Counted from the stretch's first letter, positions 17,037 to 25,321 are shown. The stretch: 64,000 nucleotides of DNA from Actinobacteria bacterium OK074 (GCA_001298575.1 LJCV01000255.1:1-64000), one strand, 5' to 3'. Notes: generated by a model not told the origin, from the letters alone. Program-made: numbers and translations.

Positions 17037-17858
17037 CTACCGCCGTGGTCCCTGACAGACAAGTACGCCGCCCAGGCAGGTGACGCGGAAAGCACCCTCT
17101 GCCTGAATGGTCTCGTTGACCCGCTCCCGCACGCGTTCGATCGTCTCCAGGAATGGAACGCCCATCTTGTCGGCCCAGGCTTCGTACGAGGCCAGGTGTG
17201 CGACGACCGGTTCGGCGTCGGTCACCTCGATCACCCCTGGGAGCGGGATCGTACGGATCTCCCCGAAGACCGTACCGAGGATCGCCGGCGCGTCCTCCAG
17301 GGTGAAGCGCGCGGACAACTGCACTCGGGCCGGGCCCTCCTGGATGCCCAGCACATCACCCGCGGCCTGGCGCCAAAGGTGTTCGAGTTCTCGCTTGTCG
17401 GTCCGGCTGTTGGTGGAGATGATCGCGATTCCGTCGGCCGCCAGTACACGGCCCAGTTCCCGCACGGCCTGGGCCTGGTCCTCGACGTGGTACAGCATGT
17501 GCAGCGCGAGGACCGCTCCGAGGGCTCCATCGGTGATGGGGAGCTGTTGGACATCCGCGACGAGGGCTCCGGGTATGGCACCGAGGATGCCGTGAGACAC
17601 GTCCATGGGAAGCACCACCAGGTCGGGACGGTCCTCCCGCACCCGGGTGACGAACTTCCCGTTTCCACACCCCACGTCCGCGACCGCGCCGCGTACGCCG
17701 GCCAGTTCGTTCACGACGATGCCCGGCAGGTCGTGGCTGGGGGTCTGCCACTGGTAGAGGGACTGGCGGGCGGCCAGGTGCTGACCCGTGCCGTACGCCT
17801 TGGTGGAAAGCAGGCTGCGGTCGGTGACCAAATGATCAGGCTTGGGCTGGGCGGTCAT
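17037..17858 (-). CDS. Class I SAM-dependent methyltransferase
   Basis: 273 residues. SAM-binding motif I is GAVADVGCGNGKFVTRVRE, the acidic strand is VVLPMDVSHG, motif II is ADVQQLPITDGALGAVLA and post-motif II MLYHVEDQAQAVRELGRVLA, a UbiE/type-11-like fold. The C-terminal part (RFTLEDAPAILGTVFGEIRT, HLASYEAWADKMGVPFLETI) should form the substrate cap. Its ATG overlaps the stop of the XRE-TPR regulator (ATGA), so both are expressed together, divergent from the peptide/cupin/kinase genes. Methylation of the locus product is possible but inferred. Confidence 0.85.
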   Translation of the reverse strand: MTAQPKPDHLVTDRSLLSTKAYGTGQHLAARQSLYQWQTPSHDLPGIVVNELAGVRGAVADVGCGNGKFVTRVREDRPDLVVLPMDVSHGILGAIPGALVADVQQLPITDGALGAVLALHMLYHVEDQAQAVRELGRVLAADGIAIISTNSRTDKRELEHLWRQAAGDVLGIQEGPARVQLSARFTLEDAPAILGTVFGEIRTIPLPGVIEVTDAEPVVAHLASYEAWADKMGVPFLETIERVRERVNETIQAEGAFRVTCLGGVLVCQGPRR

Positions 17859-19162
17859 CGGGGCTCCGTGGGGTTGTCGGCGAGAGCGGGCCGGACGGTC
17901 GCCTCGTGAATGTGCGTGCGGAGATCGACTGCGGACGGTGCGCCACGGTACGGCTCGCTTCCGAGGAGCGCGGCCAGATTGCGGAGCCTGATGGTGATGC
18001 TCGCCGTGAACATCTCGGCGGTGAACACCTCCGAGAGCTTCGCACCGGCTCTCTCAACCTGGCCGCTCGCAAGGTAGGCCGTGGCCAGGTCCAGGTGGGC
18101 GGCTTGTAGATCGCCGGGGGAGCGGTCGCCCTCTGGCCCGGCGTGGTACAGCTCCACGGCACGATTGGAAGCGCCTATGGCGTGCCGGGTCCACTCGTCG
18201 CCTCCGACGGCCAACAGGGTGGTACCGGCGTAGGCGCACTGTTTGGCCTCGGGAAATGAGAAGACCCCGGGCAACTCGTCGAGTCCCGCAGCGCTCCGTG
18301 CCTCATGTGCCAACGCGAGTACCCGCAGCGCGCTGCGGTTGTCCCCTTCGGCCGCACGGGCTCGGGCCTCCAAGCTCAGCAGCCGGGCCTTGATCGTGCC
18401 TGCGCCGGGACCTCGACCCTCGCTGTGCCCGGCCTGTGCAAGATCTCCCGCCCGCCGGTAGTCCCCTGCCCAGTAGGCGGCCAGTGACTGGAACGACCGT
18501 GCCCATGCCCGTAACGACGAGTGCTCCGAGATCTCCGCGCACTGCAGCACGGTGCGGGCATGAGTAGCCGCGGCGGAGCGGTCCCCCAGGTCCAGCGACA
18601 CATGCGCCGCGAGACCGGACAACCACCCCGCGACCACGTAGAGGTGACGGGTCTGGCTGGGGTGCTGGCGGCCCTCCAGCAACCGGAACACCGCACCCCG
18701 AGCCGTGCGAATATCCGGGATCAGGAGAGGCAGTGGTCGGCTGACGAAGTCTCGGGCGAGTCGTTCGACGTCAGCGTCGAACTGCTCCAGTACGAGCGCG
18801 TCGACGTTGGTCTCCGCCGCGTGCCGAGTCAGCCGGGCTGACAGCTCCGTGTCGGCGGCCAGGGACCGGACATCATCAGCCGGAGCCTCTTCGGCCGGCT
18901 TTTCTTCCGGTGCGGCGGACCCCTTCGGGTACAGGCCCAGCTCCTCTTCGCCGGCGACCTGGAACACCGCGCACAAAGCGGCCCTGTAGTCACCGGAAGG
19001 CCACGTGATGGCTCCTCGCTCAAGGCGGGAGACCCAGTTCGCATCGAGCTCCGGATCCCGCCCGGTGGCTGCCTGAACCTGAGCGCACACGCGCTCGGCG
19101 ACCTGGGTCTGCGTCCATCGCTGGGAGTTTCTGTGTCTGCGCAGAGCTTCGTTCGCCATCAT
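17855..19162 (-). CDS. XRE-family regulator with C-terminal TPR-like repeats
   Basis: 435 residues. N-terminal HTH (residues ~3-75: RRHRNSQRWTQTQVAERVC, LDANWVSRLERGAITWPSGD), an acidic linker, then a long alpha-helical TPR-like region (GWLSGLAAHVSLDLGDRSAA, SFQSLAAYWAGDYRRAGDLA, AQAGHSEGRGPGAGTIKARL, DLQAAHLDLATAYLASGQVE). Streptomycete regulators of this build are often pathway-specific and may sense peptides or small ligands through the repeats. Translationally coupled to the methyltransferase and divergent from the putative modified-peptide operon, of which it is the likely regulator. Two adjacent ATG codons could start it. Confidence 0.85.
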   Translation of the reverse strand: MMANEALRRHRNSQRWTQTQVAERVCAQVQAATGRDPELDANWVSRLERGAITWPSGDYRAALCAVFQVAGEEELGLYPKGSAAPEEKPAEEAPADDVRSLAADTELSARLTRHAAETNVDALVLEQFDADVERLARDFVSRPLPLLIPDIRTARGAVFRLLEGRQHPSQTRHLYVVAGWLSGLAAHVSLDLGDRSAAATHARTVLQCAEISEHSSLRAWARSFQSLAAYWAGDYRRAGDLAQAGHSEGRGPGAGTIKARLLSLEARARAAEGDNRSALRVLALAHEARSAAGLDELPGVFSFPEAKQCAYAGTTLLAVGGDEWTRHAIGASNRAVELYHAGPEGDRSPGDLQAAHLDLATAYLASGQVERAGAKLSEVFTAEMFTASITIRLRNLAALLGSEPYRGAPSAVDLRTHIHEATVRPALADNPTEPR

Positions 19163-19219
19163 CCCGCCGTCCGCTGGTCTGGCCGGGCGCCGAAATCGTA
19201 GCCGGAATCTGCCTTCTGA

Positions 19220-19237
19220 GTGCCTACAACGTGCCTA
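19220..19237. promoter_or_regulatory. 11-bp-spaced direct repeats in the divergent promoter region
   Basis: GTGCCTA occurs at 19220-19226 and again at 19231-19237, one helical turn apart. It lies 58 bases upstream of the XRE-TPR gene and 165 upstream of the small protein gene. Candidate regulator site for the putative peptide locus. The remainder of 19163-19401 shows only a weak TTGACT at 19272. Confidence 0.45.
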
Positions 19238-19401
19238 GTCGAATGCCCTGTTGGGGGTTTGGCCAGCGGAGTTGACTGGTCTCAGCCGCCCGGAGAGGTG
19301 GCCTCCCCCCTCGCAGCGGGCCGTAGGGCCGTCCGCAACGTCACACCTGCGGCCGCTGTGTCCCCGAGTGCAGTGCCCGGCCTAGACCGAGGAGAGGCGC
19401 A

Positions 19402-19629
19402 GTGTCCGCCGAGAACCGTATTCGTCAGCGTCAGACCGTGCCCGGCTGGATCAGCGAAGGCACGCTCATCCGCGACCCGCTGAACGGCAGTACCGGCATC
19501 GTGCAGTTCATCGGCGAGTTCGAGGACCCGAATACCCGTGTCGTCATGCAGAACGCCGTCTTCGTCCGGCCGGAGGGCGGTGGGGTGGAGTGGGTCGTCG
19601 AGGACCCTTCCAGCCTGGAACGCGGCTGA
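19402..19629 (+). CDS. Small beta-rich protein, first gene of the putative peptide operon
   Basis: 75 residues, ATG with GGAGAGG upstream. The core (GTLIRDPLNGSTGIVQFIGE, RVVMQNAVFVRPEGGGVEWV) alternates short strands and turns, suggesting an SH3-like barrel; I cannot name the family. It ends at TGA 19627-19629, yet the same frame continues for 36 further codons of coding-like DNA encoding a membrane helix (see next entry). Heads the rightward operon with the 43-residue peptide, cupin, reductase and kinase; a leader-binding or scaffold role is speculative. Confidence 0.7.
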   Translation: MSAENRIRQRQTVPGWISEGTLIRDPLNGSTGIVQFIGEFEDPNTRVVMQNAVFVRPEGGGVEWVVEDPSSLERG

Positions 19630-19740
19630 CCGCACGCGCCCCCCTGGGGTTGGCGTCAGCAGCTCGCCATCCTCCAGTCCGTCGTCGCCGTCAGCGTCCT
19701 GGTGGTCACCCTGGCCGTAGCGGGAAGCCCCAGGAGCTGA
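19630..19740 (+). other. In-frame transmembrane tail beyond the UGA of the small protein
   Basis: Same frame as 19402-19629, opened by its TGA and closed by TGA 19738-19740, with no ATG, GTG or TTG ahead of the hydrophobic part. The 36 codons (PHAPPWGWRQQ, then LAILQSVVAVSVLVVTLAVA, then GSPRS) have G or C at nearly every third position, as real genes here do, and predict one membrane helix. Possible stop readthrough (UGA-C context), a recently truncated gene, or a sequencing error at the stop. Confidence 0.5.
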
Positions 19741-19799
19741 CTCACAGATTTCCCTCCGGGACCCCGGCGGGACCCATCGAGATCAGGAAGGAGTACGGG

Positions 19800-19931
19800 A
19801 TGAACGAGAACGCTCCCACCGAGCAGACCAGCGGCCTGCTGATCGGTGTCCGCCGCATCGCCGCGGCCCGCTCGCGTGCCGAGGAAGCCTCGGACAACAC
19901 CGGCGGCAAGTCGGACATGAACGACACCTGA
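19800..19931 (+). CDS. 43-residue peptide, candidate RiPP precursor
   Basis: ATG 19800 preceded by AAGGAG at ideal spacing; stop 19929-19931, 19 bases before the cupin gene. The peptide begins MNENAPTEQTSGLLIGVRR (polar start, then a short hydrophobic LLIGV patch). It continues with an Arg/Ala-rich stretch IAAARSRAEEASD and a Gly/Ser/Asp/Thr tail ending KSDMNDT. No Cys, Trp, Tyr or Phe. Arg18, 19, 24 and 26, the Asp/Asn residues and Ser25/31/38, Thr34/43 are possible targets for hydroxylation or phosphorylation. Size, position before modifying-enzyme genes and strong ribosome site suggest a precursor; family not recognised. Confidence 0.65.
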   Translation: MNENAPTEQTSGLLIGVRRIAAARSRAEEASDNTGGKSDMNDT

Positions 19932-19950
19932 TCGACCGAGGAGACCCACG

Positions 19951-21135
19951 GTGATTGATTCCGCATCGTGGGCCGAGCGTCTGGGCGGGGACACCTTCCT
20001 CGCCCAGACGTGCTTCCGGGCCCACAAAGTGATCCGCTCCCATGGCAACACCCACCCCTCGCTGCTGGCCTGGGACGACCTCAACGAGATCGTGGCCGCT
20101 CACCGGCTCGAACCGCCCCGGATGCGACTCTCTCGCGCTGGGGAAGCCGTCCCGGCCACGGCGTACTCGATCCTCCGCACGAACCGTCGCGGGGTTTCCT
20201 GGTACCAGCCCCAGCCTGCCGAGTTCCACGCCCGGCTCGCCGAGGGCGCATCCCTCGTCATCGACGCGATCGACCAGATCCACCCGGCGGTGCGGGAAGC
20301 CGCGGCCGGCCTTGAACGGTTCTTCCGCACCCCCGTGCAGGTCAACGCGTACGCCGCATGGACCGCCGAGGAAGGCTTCGGCACCCACTGGGACGACCAC
20401 GACGTGGTGGTGCTCCAGATCGAAGGCTCCAAGCGGTGGAAGATCTACGGCCCCACCCGGCAGGCCCCCGCCTGGCGCGACGTGGAAGCTCCGGAGGCCC
20501 CGACGGGCGACCCGATCGCGGACATCGTCCTGACGCCCGGCGACGTGCTCTATCTGCCACGCGGTTGGTGGCACGCCGTGAGCGCCGACCAGGGCACCGC
20601 CTCGCTGCACCTCACCTTCGGACTCGCCACGCAGACCGGCGCCGAGTTCCTGGGCTGGCTCTGCGACGACCTGCGGGCGAGCGTGACCGTCCGGGCGGAC
20701 GTACCGCGTTTCGGCACCCCGCAGGAGCGGGCGGACTACCTGGCTGCCGTACGGAAGGACGTACTGGCCGCCCTGGACGACCCTGCGGTTCTGGATCGCT
20801 GGGAAACGTCCCTGGACGCGATGCACCCAGGGCGCCCGCGCCTGTCACTGCCACACCTGACCGCCGTTCCTGCCGAACCGGGCATCACAGTCCAGGCCAC
20901 GGTGCCCCGTGCCCGGATCTACCAGGACGACCAGGCAGTGACCTTCGCCGGGTCAGGGAAAGAGTGGACCTTCGCCCTCCCCGTCGCCCCGGTCCTTCGC
21001 CTCCTCGTGGGTGGAACCCCTGCCAACCTGGCGGACCTGGCCGCCGAGTCCGATCTCACCCTCGTCCAGGTGGCGGAGGTCGTCTCGGCGCTGGTTGCCG
21101 GTCAAGCTGTCGCCGTGGTCGGGGGCTCCTCGTGA
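19951..21135 (+). CDS. JmjC/cupin-type 2-oxoglutarate oxygenase
   Basis: 394 residues. The JmjC iron facial triad is visible as EGFGTHWDDHDVVVLQIEGS (HxD) and LYLPRGWWHAVSA (distal His); the 2-oxoglutarate Lys is probably in GSKRWKIYGP. The C-terminal roughly 100 residues look like a winged-helix/dimerisation domain (LADLAAESDLTLVQVAEVVS). This layout matches bacterial ribosomal-oxygenase (YcfD/NO66-like) hydroxylases, which hydroxylate Arg or His side chains in proteins (known of the family). GTG start with GAGGAG. Located 19 bases after the Arg-rich peptide gene and overlapping the reductase (GTGA), so peptide hydroxylation is the natural hypothesis. Confidence 0.88.
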   Translation: MIDSASWAERLGGDTFLAQTCFRAHKVIRSHGNTHPSLLAWDDLNEIVAAHRLEPPRMRLSRAGEAVPATAYSILRTNRRGVSWYQPQPAEFHARLAEGASLVIDAIDQIHPAVREAAAGLERFFRTPVQVNAYAAWTAEEGFGTHWDDHDVVVLQIEGSKRWKIYGPTRQAPAWRDVEAPEAPTGDPIADIVLTPGDVLYLPRGWWHAVSADQGTASLHLTFGLATQTGAEFLGWLCDDLRASVTVRADVPRFGTPQERADYLAAVRKDVLAALDDPAVLDRWETSLDAMHPGRPRLSLPHLTAVPAEPGITVQATVPRARIYQDDQAVTFAGSGKEWTFALPVAPVLRLLVGGTPANLADLAAESDLTLVQVAEVVSALVAGQAVAVVGGSS

Positions 21136-22025
21136 CCGCTTCCCTGGGACTGGGAACGTACCGGGTGCGCGCCGTCGAACAAGCGGCCCGCACCGCGTGC
21201 GCCGACGGGCTCGTGTGGATCGACACCGCCCCCAACTACGGCAGTGCCCAACAGCTGCTCGGCCCCGTCATCGCCGACCACCCGCGCGCCATGGTGGCGA
21301 CGAAGACAGGCTTCTTCACCTCGGACGAAGGCTCGGCTGCTCTTCGGTCCGGGCTCCTCACCGCCGCCCAGGTCCGGGCCGGACACAGCCTCGCCCCCGG
21401 CTTCGTCCGCTGGCAGACGGAAAGGTCCCTGGCCGAACTCGGCCGGATCGACCTCGTGTTCGTCCACAACCCGGAGCACGCCGGCCTCTGCCCTGGAGAG
21501 CTTCATCCGGCGCTTCGCGATGTGTTCGCGGTGCTGGAGGAGTTCGCTGCCACGGGCAGGATCGGAGGGTACGGCGTGGCCACCTGGTCGGGGTTCCAGC
21601 ACGACGCCTTCTCCGTGTCCGAACTTCTGGGCTTGGCCATCGAGGCCGCTGGTTCGGGCGAGCATCATCTGCGGGCCGTCCAACAACCGGTCAGCCTCGT
21701 CATGGCAAGGCCGATCGCCCTCGCCCTCAACGGCAGGGGCCCCCTCGTCCTGGCCCGTGCGGCGGGGCTGATCACCTTCGGCTCCTCGCCTCTGCACGGC
21801 GGTGAGTTGCCCGGGCTCGTCACACCTGAACTCGCCGAGTTCATCCGCCCGGGCGCCTCGCCGGGCACCGCCTGTCTTCTCGCCGCGGCCTCCTGCCCGA
21901 GCCTGGACGTGGTATTGCTGTCTGCTGGCACCGTCCACCATTGGGTCGCCGCAAAGGCCGCCATTTCCGCCCCGCTCGATCCGGGCCACCTCAGGAAGGT
22001 CACCGATGTACTCGCCCAGGGATGA
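21132..22025 (+). CDS. Aldo/keto reductase
   Basis: 297-residue NAD(P)-dependent oxidoreductase with a TIM-barrel fold. All four catalytic residues are visible: Asp and Tyr in GLVWIDTAPNYGSAQQLLG, Lys in MVATKTGFFT, His in IDLVFVHNPEH. GTG 21132 overlaps the stop of the cupin gene (GTGA). The 3' end overlaps the kinase gene by 20 bases. Position suggests it acts on a carbonyl made by the oxygenase, or the reverse; inferred only. Confidence 0.88.
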   Translation: MTASLGLGTYRVRAVEQAARTACADGLVWIDTAPNYGSAQQLLGPVIADHPRAMVATKTGFFTSDEGSAALRSGLLTAAQVRAGHSLAPGFVRWQTERSLAELGRIDLVFVHNPEHAGLCPGELHPALRDVFAVLEEFAATGRIGGYGVATWSGFQHDAFSVSELLGLAIEAAGSGEHHLRAVQQPVSLVMARPIALALNGRGPLVLARAAGLITFGSSPLHGGELPGLVTPELAEFIRPGASPGTACLLAAASCPSLDVVLLSAGTVHHWVAAKAAISAPLDPGHLRKVTDVLAQG

Positions 22026-22857
22026 GACCACCAGGGCACGTATGGAGGACGCCCTGGCCCACGCTGCTGTCCGCCTGTCCACGCCGGCGACGGGGGCGCC
22101 GGCCTGGGGATGGCTCGGCCGCACCATCGGCAGCCGTACCGCAGGCGGCCACTGGCTCCGCGTCCACTGCGGTGAGGCGGCGAAGACTCCCGCCACCCGG
22201 AACGAGGGGATCGCTCTCGCGGAGGAACGGGTGTCCGACAAGGTGTCCCGCCCGCACCTCCACGACCTGTACCGCTGGGACGGCGGCGAGTACGTCTTCG
22301 AAGCGGAGTTGATCGACTACATCGCCCAGCCCGTCATCTCGCCGGAAACGCCCGACCTCACCGAGGACCCGGGCCTGCCGGACTCCTGGTGGACGACGCT
22401 GCGGGAGAGTCTGGACGCCCTCAGCACCGCCGAACCGCCCCGCGAGACCATCCGCCAGTCCTGGGCCGACCGGGTCTTCCCCGAGTTCCTCGGCATCCCC
22501 GCCCCGGTCATCACCGAACGCGTCACCGGGCACGCCGACCTCCAGTGGGCCAACCTCACCCACGACCCCCTCGTCATCCTGGACTGGGAGCGCTGGGGCG
22601 CCGTCCCCGTCGGCTACGACCCCGCGATGCTCTACGTGAACAGCCTCCGCGTCCCCGCCGTCGCCGACCGCATCCGTACCGAGTTCGCCCACGTCCTCGA
22701 CACCCCCGCCGGCCGGATCGGTGAACAGATCGCCCTCGCCGAGATGCTCCAGGCCGTCGGCCGTGGCTGGTACGTCGAGCTGGCCCCGCTCCTGCGCCGA
22801 TGCGCGGAGGAACTGACGGGGGTCCGTCCGCCGGCCCCTGCCAGTCCGACCGCCTGA
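22006..22857 (+). CDS. Aminoglycoside-phosphotransferase-fold kinase
   Basis: 283 residues. The C-lobe catalytic signature is VTGHADLQWANLTHDPLVIL followed by DWERWG (HxDxxxxN and the Mg-binding DxE). ATP-lobe residues are less clear; WLGRTIGSRTAGGHWLRV may be the glycine-rich strand pair and Lys in GEAAKTPATRN is a candidate. Start ATG 22006 has AGGAAGG eight bases ahead and lies inside the end of the reductase gene; ATG 22042 is an alternative. Members of this fold phosphorylate antibiotics, small metabolites or Ser/Thr of RiPP precursors. Ends the operon ahead of a hairpin. Confidence 0.8.
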   Translation: MYSPRDETTRARMEDALAHAAVRLSTPATGAPAWGWLGRTIGSRTAGGHWLRVHCGEAAKTPATRNEGIALAEERVSDKVSRPHLHDLYRWDGGEYVFEAELIDYIAQPVISPETPDLTEDPGLPDSWWTTLRESLDALSTAEPPRETIRQSWADRVFPEFLGIPAPVITERVTGHADLQWANLTHDPLVILDWERWGAVPVGYDPAMLYVNSLRVPAVADRIRTEFAHVLDTPAGRIGEQIALAEMLQAVGRGWYVELAPLLRRCAEELTGVRPPAPASPTA

Positions 22858-22914
22858 GCGGCCGGCGACGACAACCCCAACTGACCGAACTGCTGCGGTC
22901 TCCCGTACTCGGGC

Positions 22915-22934
22915 CCCGGCGAATCTGCGCCGGG
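22915..22934 (+). terminator. Hairpin at the end of the putative peptide operon
   Basis: CCCGGCG-AATCTG-CGCCGGG followed by TTCT, 58 bases after the kinase stop. Confidence 0.5.
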
Positions 22935-22971
22935 TTCTGAGCTCTGAGCGTGAAATGAGTACCCTGAGCAC

Positions 22972-23850
22972 ATGCGATTCCGCTGGGACTGGCTACGTCC
23001 AGTGGTGTCGGCACCCTACGTGCCCTACGTGCCGACGATCGGACCGGTACACCCGTCCGTCCTCACCGAAGACCTGTTCACGGACACTCTGATCGCGGCC
23101 TCCACCGACCGCTGGTTCCTGCGCTACGACAAGGACATTCGGTGGTCCGACAGCAAGGACGAATCAGTTCTCGTCGAGGACGTCGTTCACGGGCCTGGTG
23201 AGACGTTGATCCCCACGCTGTCCGCGCGAGGCGCCGGAACCATCAAGGTCCACTTCTACGGCGTTGAGGCCGAGGGCACGTTCGCGGCCACTGAGCTTGC
23301 TCAGAAGCTGGCGGCTGAGCACGGCGCCGGGAAGGCGCGGATCGTACGCTTCCTCGGCCCCGAGGCCCTGCACGGGCGCGGCACGCGCATCCAGCTCCAC
23401 GACTTCAGAGCGACCGAACGCCCCGCCCCGGACGGCCCCGTGCACCCCTTCAGCGAGTGGCCGAAGGGTGTGCAGGGCACATTCGCCGAGTTCGCCAAGG
23501 AGATGGCCGCGGACGGCTTCGCCTTCCTCCACGAACAGATGCGGGCCGGAACGGTCGGGCCTGTCCTGACCGCCGTCGTGAGCGGCAAGGTGGTCGGAGC
23601 CATCGGCCCCATGGAAATTCGACCCGACGCGATCGGCGCCCCCCAGCTCATGCCTCAATACTTCGGTGTCCTCCAGAGGCACCGCGGCCAAGGGCTGGGG
23701 CGTGTGCTGTGGCGCGCCGCCATGCACTGGGGGCAAGCCAACGGAGCCGCCTACCAGCTCCTGCAAACCGAGGTCGGAGGTGCCTCGGATCGTCTCTGCC
23801 GGTCCGAGGGGCTTACGTCACTCGGCTTCACCTACTGGCAGTCCGCCTGA
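22972..23850 (+). CDS. GNAT-family N-acetyltransferase
   Basis: 292 residues. The C-terminal GNAT fold carries acetyl-CoA motif A, YFGVLQRHRGQGLGRVLWRA (Q/RxxGxG/A), after the strand VLTAVVSGKVVGAIGPMEI. The N-terminal half (MRFRWDWLRPVVSAPYVP, then DTLIAASTDRWFLRYDK) is not recognisable and may be a separate domain. No clear ribosome site before ATG 22972. It follows the hairpin, so is probably separate from the kinase operon. Substrate unknown. Confidence 0.8.
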   Translation: MRFRWDWLRPVVSAPYVPYVPTIGPVHPSVLTEDLFTDTLIAASTDRWFLRYDKDIRWSDSKDESVLVEDVVHGPGETLIPTLSARGAGTIKVHFYGVEAEGTFAATELAQKLAAEHGAGKARIVRFLGPEALHGRGTRIQLHDFRATERPAPDGPVHPFSEWPKGVQGTFAEFAKEMAADGFAFLHEQMRAGTVGPVLTAVVSGKVVGAIGPMEIRPDAIGAPQLMPQYFGVLQRHRGQGLGRVLWRAAMHWGQANGAAYQLLQTEVGGASDRLCRSEGLTSLGFTYWQSA

Positions 23851-23858
23851 GCAGGCGG
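23843..23858. terminator. Short hairpin at a convergent junction
   Basis: CCGCCTG and CAGGCGG with a minimal loop, spanning the acetyltransferase stop codon. May terminate it and the converging DUF2637 gene; weak because the loop is tight and no U run follows. Confidence 0.3.
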
Positions 23859-23929
23859 GCCGCGCGAACTGCTGCTCCGGTCAGGCACCCAACGCCACGA
23901 CGGCAGTGAACCACGAAGTCAGCGACCCG

Positions 23930-25297
23930 CTACGCGATGTGGTCTTCCTGCAATTCCGCCGTATGCCGGTTGGTGAAGCGGTTGACCATGCGGTCGGCCT
24001 CGCGTTGGGGGAGGGTGACGCCGTACGTGGCTTCGACGTCGTCGCGGAGTTGGCCCGAGGTGGGGTAGCTGCCGTCTATCGACTTCTTGAAGACCAAGTA
24101 GTAGTCCTCTTCGGTCGGTTCGGGGACCGGGGTGCCGCCGCCTTCGCCGAGTTCGCGGGTGCGGCCGGGGCTGACCGGGATGGGGAAGCTGCCGGTCTCC
24201 TCCATGGAGTCCATGGAGGGCTCTTCCTCGTACCGGGGGTCTTCCTCCTGCACCGGTTGCACCGGCTGTACCGGGATCTGGTCCAGGCGCTGCTGTTCGA
24301 ACTGGCGGCGGGTGAACTGTGCCTGCTGCGCCTGCTGTTGGGCCCGTGCCTGCTCGTACTGGGCCTGTTCGTACTGCTCCGCCTGCTGCTGCTCGTCGAT
24401 CCAGTGGGCGTACTCCTCCGGGTTGTACTCGGGGTCGTAGCCGCCCTGGTATTCGGTCTGTTGCGGGTGCCGGGCGTGGAGCCAGGGGTTCACTTCCGTG
24501 GCGGGGGCCTCGGGGGCCTCGGGGTCGGAGGCGCGTTGTTCCGTCGGTTGGGGGACGGCGGGGGCCACTTCGAGTTCGGGCTGTGGCGGGGGCGGGGGGG
24601 GGAGTACGGGCTCGATGCCCGCCGCCGCCAGGCCCGAGGGGGCCGTTTCCGCGAGGGGGACGCCGTAGCGGGCCAGGCGCAGGGGCATCAGGGACTCCAC
24701 CGGGGCCTTGCGGCGCCAGGCGCGGCCGAAGCGGGAGTGCAGGCGGGCCTGGTAGACGAGGCGGTCCTGTTCCAGCTTGATGACCTGCTCGTAGGAGCGG
24801 AGTTCCCACAGCTTCATGCGGCGCCAGAGGAGGAACGTCGGGACCGGGGAGAGCAGCCAGCGGGTGAGGCGGACGCCCTCCATGTGCTTGTCCGCCGTGA
24901 TGTCCGCGATCCGGCCGATCGCGTGCCGGGCCGCTTCGACCGAGACCACGAACAGGACCGGGATCACCGCGTGCATCCCGACACCCAGCGGGTCCGGCCA
25001 GGCCGCCGCGCCGTTGAACGCGATCGTCGCCGCCGTCAGCAGCCATGCCGTCTGGCGCAGGAGGGGGAAGGGGATCCGGATCCAGGTCAGCAGCAGGTCC
25101 AGGGCGAGCAGGACGCAGATGCCCGCGTCGATGCCGACCGGGAAGACGTACGCGAAGTTCCCGAAGCCCTTCTTCAGGGCCAGTTCGCGGACGGCCGCGT
25201 AGGAACCGGCGAAGCCGATACCGGCGATCACGCAGGCGCCGGAGACGACCACACCGATCAGTACGCGGTGCATGCGTGTCAGCTGTGGCGTGGCCAC
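23930..25297 (-). CDS. DUF2637/SpdB-like membrane protein with C-terminal HTH-like tail
   Basis: 455 residues, GTG start. Four membrane segments occupy residues ~10-130 (VLIGVVVSGACVIAGIGFAG; YVFPVGIDAGICVLLALDLL; TAWLLTAATIAFNGAAAWPD; GMHAVIPVLFVVSVEAARH), the DUF2637 arrangement seen in plasmid-spread (SpdB) and related chromosomal proteins. A Pro/Gln/Glu-rich cytoplasmic region follows (QQQAEQYEQAQYEQARAQQQ), then a compact C-terminal domain (EEDYYLVFKKSIDG, SGQLRDDVEATYGVTLPQ) resembling a DNA-binding helical bundle. SpdB proteins aid conjugative spread; chromosomal copies are of unknown role and no transfer genes lie nearby. Confidence 0.8.
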   Translation of the reverse strand: MATPQLTRMHRVLIGVVVSGACVIAGIGFAGSYAAVRELALKKGFGNFAYVFPVGIDAGICVLLALDLLLTWIRIPFPLLRQTAWLLTAATIAFNGAAAWPDPLGVGMHAVIPVLFVVSVEAARHAIGRIADITADKHMEGVRLTRWLLSPVPTFLLWRRMKLWELRSYEQVIKLEQDRLVYQARLHSRFGRAWRRKAPVESLMPLRLARYGVPLAETAPSGLAAAGIEPVLPPPPPPQPELEVAPAVPQPTEQRASDPEAPEAPATEVNPWLHARHPQQTEYQGGYDPEYNPEEYAHWIDEQQQAEQYEQAQYEQARAQQQAQQAQFTRRQFEQQRLDQIPVQPVQPVQEEDPRYEEEPSMDSMEETGSFPIPVSPGRTRELGEGGGTPVPEPTEEDYYLVFKKSIDGSYPTSGQLRDDVEATYGVTLPQREADRMVNRFTNRHTAELQEDHIA

Positions 25298-25321
25298 CTC
25301 TACTCCCCTCCCTCAGCGGGT

